Below are positions 1 through 8,436 of a DNA stretch of 64,000 nt, one piece after another. The translations under genes and the position numbers were made by a program. The stretch's first letter is position 1. Each line of letters starts with the position of its first letter. Under the pieces are notes generated by a model. The model saw nothing but the letters and a program-made list of their open reading frames with translations, was not told where the DNA came from and searched no databases. Source of the DNA: Rutstroemia sp. NJR-2017a BVV2 (taxonomy: Eukaryota > Ascomycota > Leotiomycetes > Helotiales > Rutstroemiaceae); the NCBI GenBank assembly GCA_002946415.1, contig NJPS01000034.1:62001-126000 (forward strand). Direction: 5' to 3'.

Positions 1-2
1 GA

Positions 3-716
3 GCAGCATACACAGCTCTTGTGGACGCCGGTGAAATCGTTGATACTGTTGTTCTGAACGCTATGATTTCAGCTCTGATCCGTTCTCATGAACCTAATGC
101 GGCGGAAAACATATACGAACGAATGAAGAGAATGCATATGGAGCGGTCAGGGGCGAAATTATTGCCGCGTAACTTCAAAGATGCACGAGCAATCAAGCGA
201 TCATTGATCAAGCTGGGGAAGATTTCTAAGCAGCGGCCGGAGGAACGTGAACGTCTTCAGCAGAGTTCTATCATTGCCCCAGATCTGAATACCTATAAAA
301 TACTGGTTAATCATTGCGCCATTGTATCAGGCGAGTTGGACAAAGCAACTAGATATCTTGACGAAATGTTTCAGTTTGATATTCCTCTCAGCGGCGCATT
401 GTTTCTATCTCTTTTCAAAGGATTTTCCAACCATGGTGGTCGGAGGTACACGGAATGGACATCGTCGCGGCTGGAGAACGTATGGAAGGCGTTCTTTAGT
501 GCGCTTGATAAAAGTGTAGAAGACTTGTATATTTCAACTTGGATGGTCAGCGCGGTACTGAAGGCTTTTGCGAAGTGCTCGGGAAAGTCTAGGGCGCTGG
601 CTGTTTGGGAACAGATCAAAACGAAATGGCATCCCGAGGATAGAGAGCTGGATGTGGTTATGACTGATCTTAAACGTATCATGAAGAGTGAGGATACTCC
701 ACCTGGATCTCTTTGA
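3..716 (+). CDS. Pentatricopeptide-repeat protein, C-terminal part (5' end outside window)
   Basis: The reading frame is open from base 3 with no stop before the window edge, so this is the 3' part of a longer gene that ends at the TGA at 714-716. The 237 visible residues contain helical-hairpin PPR signatures: VVLNAMISALIRS followed by AAENIYERMKRM, then LNTYKILVNHCA followed by KATRYLDEMFQF. Such repeats bind RNA, and in fungi nearly all PPR proteins act in mitochondrial transcript processing, stability or translation. The targeting region would be upstream and cannot be seen. The gene converges on the next one with only 92 bp between stop codons. The particular ortholog cannot be named from this fragment. 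The family call is fairly safe; the mitochondrial role is inferred from the family. Confidence 0.75.
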   Translation, partial: AAYTALVDAGEIVDTVVLNAMISALIRSHEPNAAENIYERMKRMHMERSGAKLLPRNFKDARAIKRSLIKLGKISKQRPEERERLQQSSIIAPDLNTYKILVNHCAIVSGELDKATRYLDEMFQFDIPLSGALFLSLFKGFSNHGGRRYTEWTSSRLENVWKAFFSALDKSVEDLYISTWMVSAVLKAFAKCSGKSRALAVWEQIKTKWHPEDRELDVVMTDLKRIMKSEDTPPGSL

Positions 717-808
717 GATGTATATTATTGTAGATTAAATGAATCGCAAGACACAATGGCTGTCATCACTCTCTTCTTATTCTTTTTAACCGCACGGGAT
801 TGCAGATG

Positions 809-1902
809 TCACCTTACTCTCACCCCAAGATTTCCTGTATTTAAGAACCCCTTGTTCCCCATTGCTCCTCTCCATCCGATGCTTAAAATCCCAAATATCA
901 ACCTCCCATCCACTATCTCCTTCTCATCTGCCCCACTATCCTCACCCTCTGCATCTGGCTCCTCTTGTTCTTCCACCAAAAAACAGACCTGTCTCACATC
1001 CCCCGGACTCAATACCGGCCGTTCCATATCCTCCTCCCCTTCTCCCTCCATTACAATCTCCCAATTCAAGCTCGTCGAGGTGAACCCCTTCGTGGTCGAT
1101 AAATGCACCAGCGTCAATATAATCGGGTTATCCTCCGTTATATTCTCCAACTGCGCCTCCAGCGCATATCTTTTGACCCCTGGCACGGCTGACTTCGCCG
1201 GTAAAGGACCGGTTTTGGTGCGGACAATCAAACATCCTTTGCATACGAATTGGTAGAGTTTGCGGAACGTGCGAACACGGGTCCTGGGCTCTTCGTCTGG
1301 GGAGGATGCAGATAAGGATTCCGTGTAGGTTACGGTGACAGCGAGGACGTGCGAGCCTTCTTCTTTCAGGTCGAAGTGCAGGACTTTCTGGAGAGATTGC
1401 GATTCTAGTGCGTCGGGGCCGGAGAGTTGCAGGGGGATAGCATTGGTGTTTGAGGGGATCTTCATTTCTGCGTGCAGGCTTATGGAGGCTACAGATTTGG
1501 GAGGAGGCGCGGGATCCTCTGGTGAAGCAGGAAGAATCTCATTGTTGGCGCAAAGAGTGCAGGAGAATGTTTCGCCGACATAGGCGGAGCCGAAAGCGGG
1601 GGGAAGCGTGAGGAGAGGAGAGAGTATGAAGTTTGAGGGATTGGTAGTGGGGTAGGCGAGGGATGCTGAGGCAGCAGGAAAGAGATGCTGTGATCCAGAA
1701 GGAGGCGAGGGAGACGGTGTGGGAAGAGGGAGAGGATGTTGAATCGACAGTGAGGGTCGAGAAAGTCTAACCACCATGAACTGCATTAGTATGATTGACT
1801 GACAAGCTCTCTTTTTGTAAACACATACCTGAGAACCTTCAAACTGACAGAATGCGGTTCCTTTGCGCCATCAAGAGTTGATGTATTCCTTTGATGTGAC
1901 AT
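809..1902 (-). CDS. TRAPPC13: TRAPP complex subunit TRAPPC13 (DUF974 family)
   Basis: Two exons, 1902-1829 and 1766-809, joined across a 62 bp intron (GTATGT...TTAG), give 343 residues. The junction restores the family N-terminus HSVSLKVLRLSRPSLS. A downstream ATG inside the intron would lose that segment, which is why the start at 1902 was chosen. Other family marks are FGSAYVGETFSC near residue 85 and the closing beta segment GWRGAMGNKGFLNTG before the stop. TRAPPC13 is a beta-sandwich accessory subunit of the TRAPP III/II tethering complexes, which activate Rab GTPases of the Ypt1/Rab1 type in ER-Golgi traffic and autophagy. Low-complexity Pro/Ser stretches lie after the first strand (about residues 30-45) and an acidic loop near residue 280. 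The gene is divergent from the lipase. Confidence 0.88.
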
Positions 1903-2606
1903 TCTGCCTCTATATCAACCATTACCAGCCACAGATTCCACAAATCGAGCCTCAAATTGAGTCTCGAAAAAGAATTGTCGCAAGCTTCATGGAAGCAGAC
2001 GAGGTGAACGCTCCAGCAAGGCTGAGAGTTTCTGCCACCTTACCGCCCTCTTATCGCCTTTATCGCAATACTCACCACTTATCACTGTAGCAGCCGGTCG
2101 ACCTTGTATATTATGTGCCGTGCCAGCAACACTTTCCTTCAATATGACAAAACAAGGATCAAAGTTTTGTTTCATGCATTTCAAGATCCTTTCGGCGACA
2201 TCATCACGCCAAAAGGTTTTGACGGGAGAGTGTCGATAGAAAATGACGCCCAAACAGAATGATGTGCGAAATGCCACGTCTGATTGGTGCTTCCACTTGC
2301 TACAACAGCTCTTCTTCATTTATCCAGGCTACTACGCATGCACATCTGGATATCCGCGGATCTACAGCGGGCTGCAGCCATCCCCGCATGTAGAATCAAG
2401 TGGCTTGAAGATAGATCAACTATTCGACCAAGTTGTGATATTGCTGCTGCCGTCTTACGATGCTGTCTGATGCATCCTAGTTAATAATTCGTTCTTTTCC
2501 ATTGCGTCTTAGCATCCTACAGCTCCTACAATGTATATAATACTTGTCAGTTCCGTCTTTGCAAGTCCTCTATTTGTAGTCGACCCATCCACTGCACTGT
2601 TTTCGA
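1903..2606. promoter_or_regulatory. Divergent intergenic region TRAPPC13 / lipase
   Basis: This 704 bp region lies between two divergently transcribed start codons and must hold both promoters. A TATA-like run (tgtatataat) at about 2531-2540 lies roughly 70 bp upstream of the lipase ATG. Short open frames here have no recognisable content. No other site can be named. Confidence 0.4.
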
Positions 2607-4022
2607 ATGTCACATAAGATGAAGTCTCCTTTTCTCTTTCTCGCTTGTTCTGCGATCCTTATCGCGGTTTGCCCAGCACAGAACGCACCATCAGCAACAG
2701 TAGTCTTACAAAGTATCAGTTCAACCGCCGAGGCAACGACTCTTCCTAGCTCCGTCCAAGAAGCTCTTGACTTCGAACGCTCAAGGTGGGCTCATGGCTC
2801 AGTCAAAACAGATTCTTTTTACGATGTACCATCCAACGCATCAAAGCTACCCGCAGGATCTCTAATCAAGGTGCAAGAAGACGCAAATTCCTCCGTCTAC
2901 ACCATCCCACCCAGCACAGCCATCTCCCGCTTCATATACCAATCCAAGACTCTCAATGGCAGTCTCGTCCCCGTCTCAGCCTACATTCTCTGGCCGCTAT
3001 CCCCGCGAAAACATAACGACGGCTACCATGTCGTCGCCTGGGCGCACGGCAGCAGTGGCATTTCCCCCGAATGCGCACCGTCGCATGTCCGCAATCTGTG
3101 GCAGCACTTCCTAGCACCATATCAACTAGCACTCCAAGGCTACGTGGTCGTCGCCACTGACTACGCGGGGCTCGGTGTGGGCGCTGATGGAAACGGAAAG
3201 GCTATCACCCACGAGTATCTCGCAAGTCCGGCGGCAGCTAATGATGTTATCTATTCTGTCCAAGCTGCCCGCCAAGCATTTCCTGAGTTATCTCGAAGTT
3301 TTGTCGCAGCGGGGCACTCGCAGGGCGGAGGTGCAGTATGGGCTATTGCGCATAAACAGGCCGTTTCCCCCATTCCAGGATACCTAGGTGCAGTAGCCGT
3401 CTCGCCACTCACCGATAATCTCGGTATTGCCGACCCCGTGGGAACAATACTAGGTGCAATAACAGCTCCAGCGATCGCCTCTGTATTCTCCGACTTTAAG
3501 TTACAAGACATCGTCACGCCCGAAGGATTGCAACTCATGAACCAGTTCTTAGCAGTCGGGGGATGCACCATCATCAAGGACCTACTCTTTGGGCCCGCCG
3601 CAGCAGGAACCCTCCTAACCTCCAACTGGCGCACCAATACCTGGGTCCGGAAATACAACAACCTCACAGCGAACTATGATCAGAAAATAGGCGGGCCGCT
3701 TCTCATAGTTCATGGAGAAGCCGATTCCCTGCTGAGTATTAACCTCACAGTAGCCGCGGTCAGCGCCACAATATCTAGATATCCGACCTCTCAATTGGAG
3801 TTTCTCCGCTTGCCAAGTACAAGTCATAATGCTGCGCTGACAGGCGGGCAAAGTGTGTGGATGGACTGGATTGCAGATAGATTTAAGGGGGTGCCTGTGC
3901 TGCCTTTCAATAAGAATAAGAGGGCGATCACGGAGGCGGTGGTGGCTAGGCCTGCGTCTGCGTATGTGCCAGAGTTGAATTGGTATATTGAGTTGGCTAC
4001 GGAGTCTTACGAGACGCCTTAA
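2607..4022 (+). CDS. Secretory lipase (LIP family, alpha/beta hydrolase)
   Basis: A single-exon gene of 471 residues. A hydrophobic signal peptide follows Met5 (KSPFLFLACSAILIAVC), so Met5 at 2619 may be the preferred start. The oxyanion-loop region AWAHGSSGISPECAPS and the segment VVATDYAGLGV are typical of the secretory lipase family (PF03583) of Candida LIP genes and filamentous fungi. The nucleophile is Ser238 in GHSQGG. The likely acid is Asp373 in HGEAD and the likely base His407 in TSHNAA, at the usual spacing. Several N-glycosylation sequons are present. Such enzymes are secreted and hydrolyse triglycerides or other esters; substrate specificity cannot be read from sequence. Nothing around it suggests a cluster. 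Length and all catalytic residues are intact. Confidence 0.9.
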   Translation: MSHKMKSPFLFLACSAILIAVCPAQNAPSATVVLQSISSTAEATTLPSSVQEALDFERSRWAHGSVKTDSFYDVPSNASKLPAGSLIKVQEDANSSVYTIPPSTAISRFIYQSKTLNGSLVPVSAYILWPLSPRKHNDGYHVVAWAHGSSGISPECAPSHVRNLWQHFLAPYQLALQGYVVVATDYAGLGVGADGNGKAITHEYLASPAAANDVIYSVQAARQAFPELSRSFVAAGHSQGGGAVWAIAHKQAVSPIPGYLGAVAVSPLTDNLGIADPVGTILGAITAPAIASVFSDFKLQDIVTPEGLQLMNQFLAVGGCTIIKDLLFGPAAAGTLLTSNWRTNTWVRKYNNLTANYDQKIGGPLLIVHGEADSLLSINLTVAAVSATISRYPTSQLEFLRLPSTSHNAALTGGQSVWMDWIADRFKGVPVLPFNKNKRAITEAVVARPASAYVPELNWYIELATESYETP

Positions 4023-4482
4023 GCTGGATGGCGGGCTGGCTCGTAGCTCTGAGAGCGCAGCATATGTTGACTTATATTCTGAATATCTTGAGCTTCGCTG
4101 GTTCTAGAGATTCGGGATGTAACTGGCAATTATTGAAGAACTGGGCACCAGGGAAAGCTTAAAATAGTAAACCGACTTCTCTACATGGCGTCATGCTCAG
4201 GGGGTCCCTTCCCACTATCTTTGGATCCCAATGAATGACTCCCGTGGCCAAAATCACATGCATATCAAATTCATGAAACTGCTGTGCACTCAGCTCCACA
4301 CCATTAAATTATGCCACAAAAATGAATGAGACTTCCAATGTAGCATTTCAATTTTAATGATTAATGTACAACAGAAAAAGGTATCCATGAAAATTTTCAC
4401 CTCTTAACCCGTTGAAGTAGAGAACCGAAAGACAAAACCAACCGAATGCAGAGAGGGGAAATAATGAGCAGCTTTATCACTA
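4023..4482. other. Convergent 3' region, lipase / KH protein
   Basis: The two genes end tail to tail and this 460 bp carries their 3' untranslated regions and terminators. AT-rich runs near 4300-4390 (for example ttttaatgattaatg) are compatible with polyadenylation signals. No gene is seen. Confidence 0.4.
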
Positions 4483-6636
4483 TCACATTCCGGGAGGTGG
4501 TGGAACAGAGTTGTAACCATTGCTTCCGGGAGGAGCACCAGCTGGTGGAGGAGGAGCCTAAAATAGTCCAAGTCAGTTTCTCTTCATGTTTAGTTTCTTC
4601 TTCCCGAGCCATGAGCTACTAATCAAGGCTCGGAAAGATATTTGCGCCTGTTCATAGATAGTATGAACAAGGCGAGGAAGGTACAGAAGGAGACGACTGA
4701 AATACTTACCGAACCACCTGGAGGAGGTGGTGGGGCTTCACTTGGAGGAGGTGGAGGAGCAGACCCAGGTGCAGGAGGAGCTTGTTGCTGCTGAGCTGCC
4801 ATAGCTGCCATGTACTGCTGATAGTACTGCACGTATGCCGCATACCCACCATAAGCAGCGTATGGATCAGCACCACCATAATATTGAGCATATTGCGAAG
4901 CATAATCGGCACCAGATGTTGGACTGCCAGCTCCTGGTGGTGCAGGAGTAGCTGGGCTCATAGTTGCACCACCTGGTGTATTAGGAGCCGGTGAGCCGCC
5001 ATAGCCACCACCATAACCGCCTCCATACGAATTGGATCTGTCAGGGGCGCGATCACCGTAGCCTCGCTCTCCGCCATAGCCAGTGCTTGCGCCACCGAAA
5101 CCTCTTTGTGGAGGGGGACGGGCTTTGAATTCTTCATACTGTTCACGAACGTTCTTGAGAAGATCCTCACAGAGCTCTTTAGCTTTTTGGACCTCATTTG
5201 GATCCGGACCCCTGAAGAATATTAGCTAATATCAAACTGCCAAATATCATGGTCACCTACGCAACGTGAAGATACATGTCCTCATCGCTTTCACGGCCAG
5301 TGCCATGTTCCATAAAGCCAGACCCACGGCCCTTAATCTGAACACGACATCTCGTCTCTTGTTGAATGTGCTTGACATAAGCACCTCCATGACCGACTAC
5401 CTGAGCACGAAGGTTAAAGCCGGGAAGTGGTTCAAAGTCAATAGGGATCTTCTCCTCCGGCCATTTACGCTAATGTCGACGTTAGCATTCAGAACTTTGT
5501 AATAATAGGGGTGTACCTACCCTTCCAAATTCATCACGCTCAACTTGTTCTGGCTCTCTTCTGCGGAATCGTCGTTCATCGACCAAGTTGGGGAGTTCCT
5601 GTTTCATTAGTTCCTCAATCTTCTGAACTGCTTGTTCGAGGCCTCGTTTCGTCGTGCTCGTAACGTGGAGATACAAGGGCGGATTCTAAATGGTTCTAAT
5701 CAGTATACGGTACACAAACAACAAACAGTTGGCTGAGACTTACGGCAGCCGTGGCCATGCTCTTATCCGGATAGTAGTTTCCACGCGTTGTGACATCTTG
5801 AAAAGTCAACATTAAAATCTCTAAACATAAACGGTAAGTTGTAGGTATAGCGTACCAGCGCCGGTTTCTTCCTTGATCTAAATGTCACGCAGCGGGAGTC
5901 AGCAGATGCCAAAAGGGGATTTGTGTATGATGCTATTTCTCGCGCTTCAGGTAAGCTTGAAAGTCTCCCACACAAGAAGTAGTAGTATTATTGAAGGGGA
6001 GTGAGTGAGAAGAAATATGTTTGCTTGGTTTTTTAGAAAGAAAGAAAATAGATTCATGGCTAGACCTATGAAGAAAGCCTGATGTATCAGTGGAGTTTAA
6101 CACAAGGAGTATTTACCATCTTTTGAGTAGAACCTTTAGTCAGTGTATAACGGTTTCGCAAATCATTGACTTCGATGTCTTTGATATAATCGCCATCTGC
6201 GATATACATCTCACCATTGACTGTGCTTGCGCTGTTACCTCCTCCTCCTGGAGCCGGGGACGCGGATTTCCCAACTGGGCTTTCGGTCGAACGAATAGGA
6301 GGGACATCGACGTGTTGAATGCCCTTCTTCGCTTGGATTTGCGCATTAATCTTCGCCGCGGCGGCAGCTGTAGCATCACACCGTTAGTCTCATCCTTGGA
6401 TCTGGGATTTTCCCGTGGAACTTACCCGCAGCAGCAGCAGCATCTATTTTCTTCGCAGAGTCCGGCGCAGGACTGTCGGAAGCTCTTGGAAGTGGAGATC
6501 TGCTTCGTCTTGACTCTGAGCCCCTCGCAGGCGGAGAGCGCGAACGTCTGTCGAACCTGGAATTCCGCTTTGGCTCCGGTTCCTTCTGATCGAAGCGCGA
6601 ACGCTTTTTCGCTGAACGACGCTCGGTATCGTCCAT
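4483..6636 (-). CDS. KHDC4/BLOM7-like double KH-domain RNA-binding protein
   Basis: Eight exons rebuild a 495-residue protein: 6636-6426, 6367-6117, 5877-5856, 5796-5744, 5685-5521, 5469-5261, 5211-4710 and 4557-4483. All junctions are in phase. The N-terminus (1-60) is Arg/Ser-rich with SRFD repeats and is followed by an alanine run. The first KH-like domain (about 125-215) contains IEVNDLRNRYTLTKG, TTRGNYYPD and PPLYLHV. The second (about 235-333) contains AQVVGHGGAYVKHIQQET and IKGRGSGFMEHGTGRES, diagnostic of the KHDC4/BLOM7 (plant RIK) family. This separates it from the branchpoint-binding protein SF1/BBP, and no CCHC knuckle is present. The C-terminus is Gly/Tyr/Gln then poly-Pro. Human KHDC4 associates with the spliceosome and influences splice-site choice; a role in pre-mRNA splicing is inferred. 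The gene has seven introns, including one of 239 bp next to a 22-nt exon. Confidence 0.85.
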
Positions 6637-7105
6637 GGTGGCTAACTTCCGACCGCAGACGTTGTTATTTACTGTATGGTATTCGAAATACGTCGATTGA
6701 TGGTGTTTGATAATTGTTCGTTTGCTTGAATGAAATGCCGATTGTTACCTAAAAATCCATGAGGCTGAACAAATAATTTCGAAGTTTTGCGTTGTTCGAT
6801 GACAAGGATTTATTTCTTTCCTAAGTGCTAGGGTCCCGAGGTGAAATACGACGCTAAAAAAATATCTGGGGTCGGAGGGAGCAACTTTTGCCAAGACAAA
6901 GACCACGGTGAAATCCGGCCATACAAAAATCCGAATTCAATTATCTTTTTGTTGTGTGCGGTATCGGTGCTGAACCAAGACCTTCAACTTCTTCTGACTC
7001 AACCTTCTCAATACTTTTTTGAGACAGGACTGTTGGCAGAGAGGGGTCATCTACCGCTCTTTGTTATTTAAAAGCATTGGATAAGCTTCAATTATCCTTC
7101 AAAAA
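6637..7105. promoter_or_regulatory. Divergent promoter region, KH protein / ILV6
   Basis: This 469 bp separates two divergent start codons. The ILV6-proximal part holds a TGACTCA site (6995-7001) and a TATTTAAA element near 7066. Pyrimidine-rich stretches around 6980-7020 fit a fungal core promoter. Nothing specific is visible on the KH-protein side. Confidence 0.5.
6995..7001. promoter_or_regulatory. Gcn4/Cpc1-type TGACTCA element of ILV6
   Basis: A perfect TGACTCA lies 105 bp upstream of the ILV6 start codon. This is the binding sequence of the bZIP activator Gcn4 (Cpc1/CpcA in filamentous fungi), which induces amino-acid biosynthesis genes under starvation. ILV genes are classic targets, so position and context support function. 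Binding itself is inferred. Confidence 0.6.
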
Positions 7106-8168
7106 ATGGCTTTAAGAAAAGCAATCCTCTCATTCTCTGGAGTGGGAGTGCGCGCGGCTCTTCCCAAGCCCAGAACAACTATTCTCCCCCGACAAATCCA
7201 ACGCTACGAATCCTCCTCCACTTCCGCACTCACATACAAAGCCCTCCACCGACGAATCTCACCTCTGCCTACCTCCGACTCACCACCAGCCTGGTCTGCC
7301 CAAGCAGCCGTCTCTAACATCCTCTACGAAACCCCCACCCCATCTGGCACTCCTCCCACACGCCATGTCCTCAATTGTCTCGTACAAAACGAACCTGGTG
7401 TTCTCTCCCGCGTGTCTGGTATTCTTGCCGCCCGCGGCTTCAACATCGACTCCCTCGTTGTTTGCTCCACCGAAGTCGAAGATCTCTCCCGCATGACGAT
7501 TGTGCTGTCAGGACAAGATGGCGTAGTGGAGCAAGCTCGTCGACAATTGGAAGATTTGGTTCCTGTATGGGCTGTGCTTGATTACACGACCTCGCCGCTT
7601 GTGCAGAGAGAATTGCTTCTTGCAAAAATCAACATTCTCGGTCCGGAATACTTTGAAGAGTTGTTGGCGCATCACAGAGAGATTACTGCTAGTGATCCCG
7701 AGGGCTTGGAGGGGCAAGAAGAGTGGGCTACTAAGAGGCTGGCGGAGTTGAAGGAGAGTGATGACTTCCATCCCAGCAAATTGGCTCAGAGTCAGGCACT
7801 GAGACATAAGCATGAGCACTTGAAGTCAATCACATATTTCACCCATCAATTTGGAGGAAAGGTTCTGGATATCAGCACCAACAGCTGTATTGTGGAGGTG
7901 TAAGTTTTGTTATTCCACCGTTGTTCTTTTTTTATTTTTTTTATTTTTTTTCCCTTCAGATTCAGTACTGACAGTGCTTCTTAGATCTGCCAAACCAACC
8001 AGAATCGACTCATTCATGAAGCTCATTGCTCCATTCGGAATCCTCGAATCTGCACGAACAGGTCTCATGGCACTTCCAAGATCACCACTATACGGTCCCA
8101 ACGAACAAGACACTCTATTGAAGGAAGCCGACGATATTGTAGACGCCAGCACTCTGCCACCAGGATAG
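7106..8168 (+). CDS. ilv6: Acetolactate synthase regulatory (small) subunit
   Basis: Two exons, 7106-7899 and 7985-8168, encode 325 residues. The 85 bp intron has a GTAAGT donor and a long T-rich tract. The junction gives IVEVSAKPTRIDSF, as in the family. Residues 1-35 form a basic, Ser-rich mitochondrial presequence. The ACT domain starts at residue 86 (RHVLNCLVQNEPGVLSRVSG, then GFNIDSLVVCSTE) and is followed by the conserved C-terminal regulatory domain (HQFGGKVLDIS...PFGILESARTGLMALPR). The protein binds the catalytic subunit Ilv2 in mitochondria, stimulates it, and confers feedback inhibition by valine in isoleucine/valine/leucine synthesis. A Gcn4-type site upstream suggests general amino-acid control. 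Complete, with no odd residues. Confidence 0.95.
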
Positions 8169-8436
8169 ATAAAAACTACATCTAGGAAGGTGTAAAACGG
8201 ATATGGAGTTGGCGCATTTCACGAACTATCTTGCATTGTAGGCAATATTGAGCATAGAGGCTAAAAATCAATTCTGCATGCATTCTGTGTATAATTTGTA
8301 CATCAATCTCGTAAGAAGCTGCTTCCCAAACGCCGAATGAAACCATACCCAATTCCCATAATGATAAACGCAATCCGTAACCCTGCAACCTCTCTATACT
8401 TATGTTTGTGTATACACTACTTGAACAATCCAGACC

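Noticed and set aside
756..1256. Plus-strand frame of 166 codons
   Set aside because: It is the antisense shadow of TRAPPC13; Ser/Pro-rich composition arises from that gene's own codons.
4483..6636. First read as branchpoint-bridging protein (SF1/BBP)
   Set aside because: The KH sequences match KHDC4/BLOM7 (RGNYYPD, GRGSGFMEHGTGRES), there are two KH regions, and the CCHC zinc knuckles of BBP are missing.
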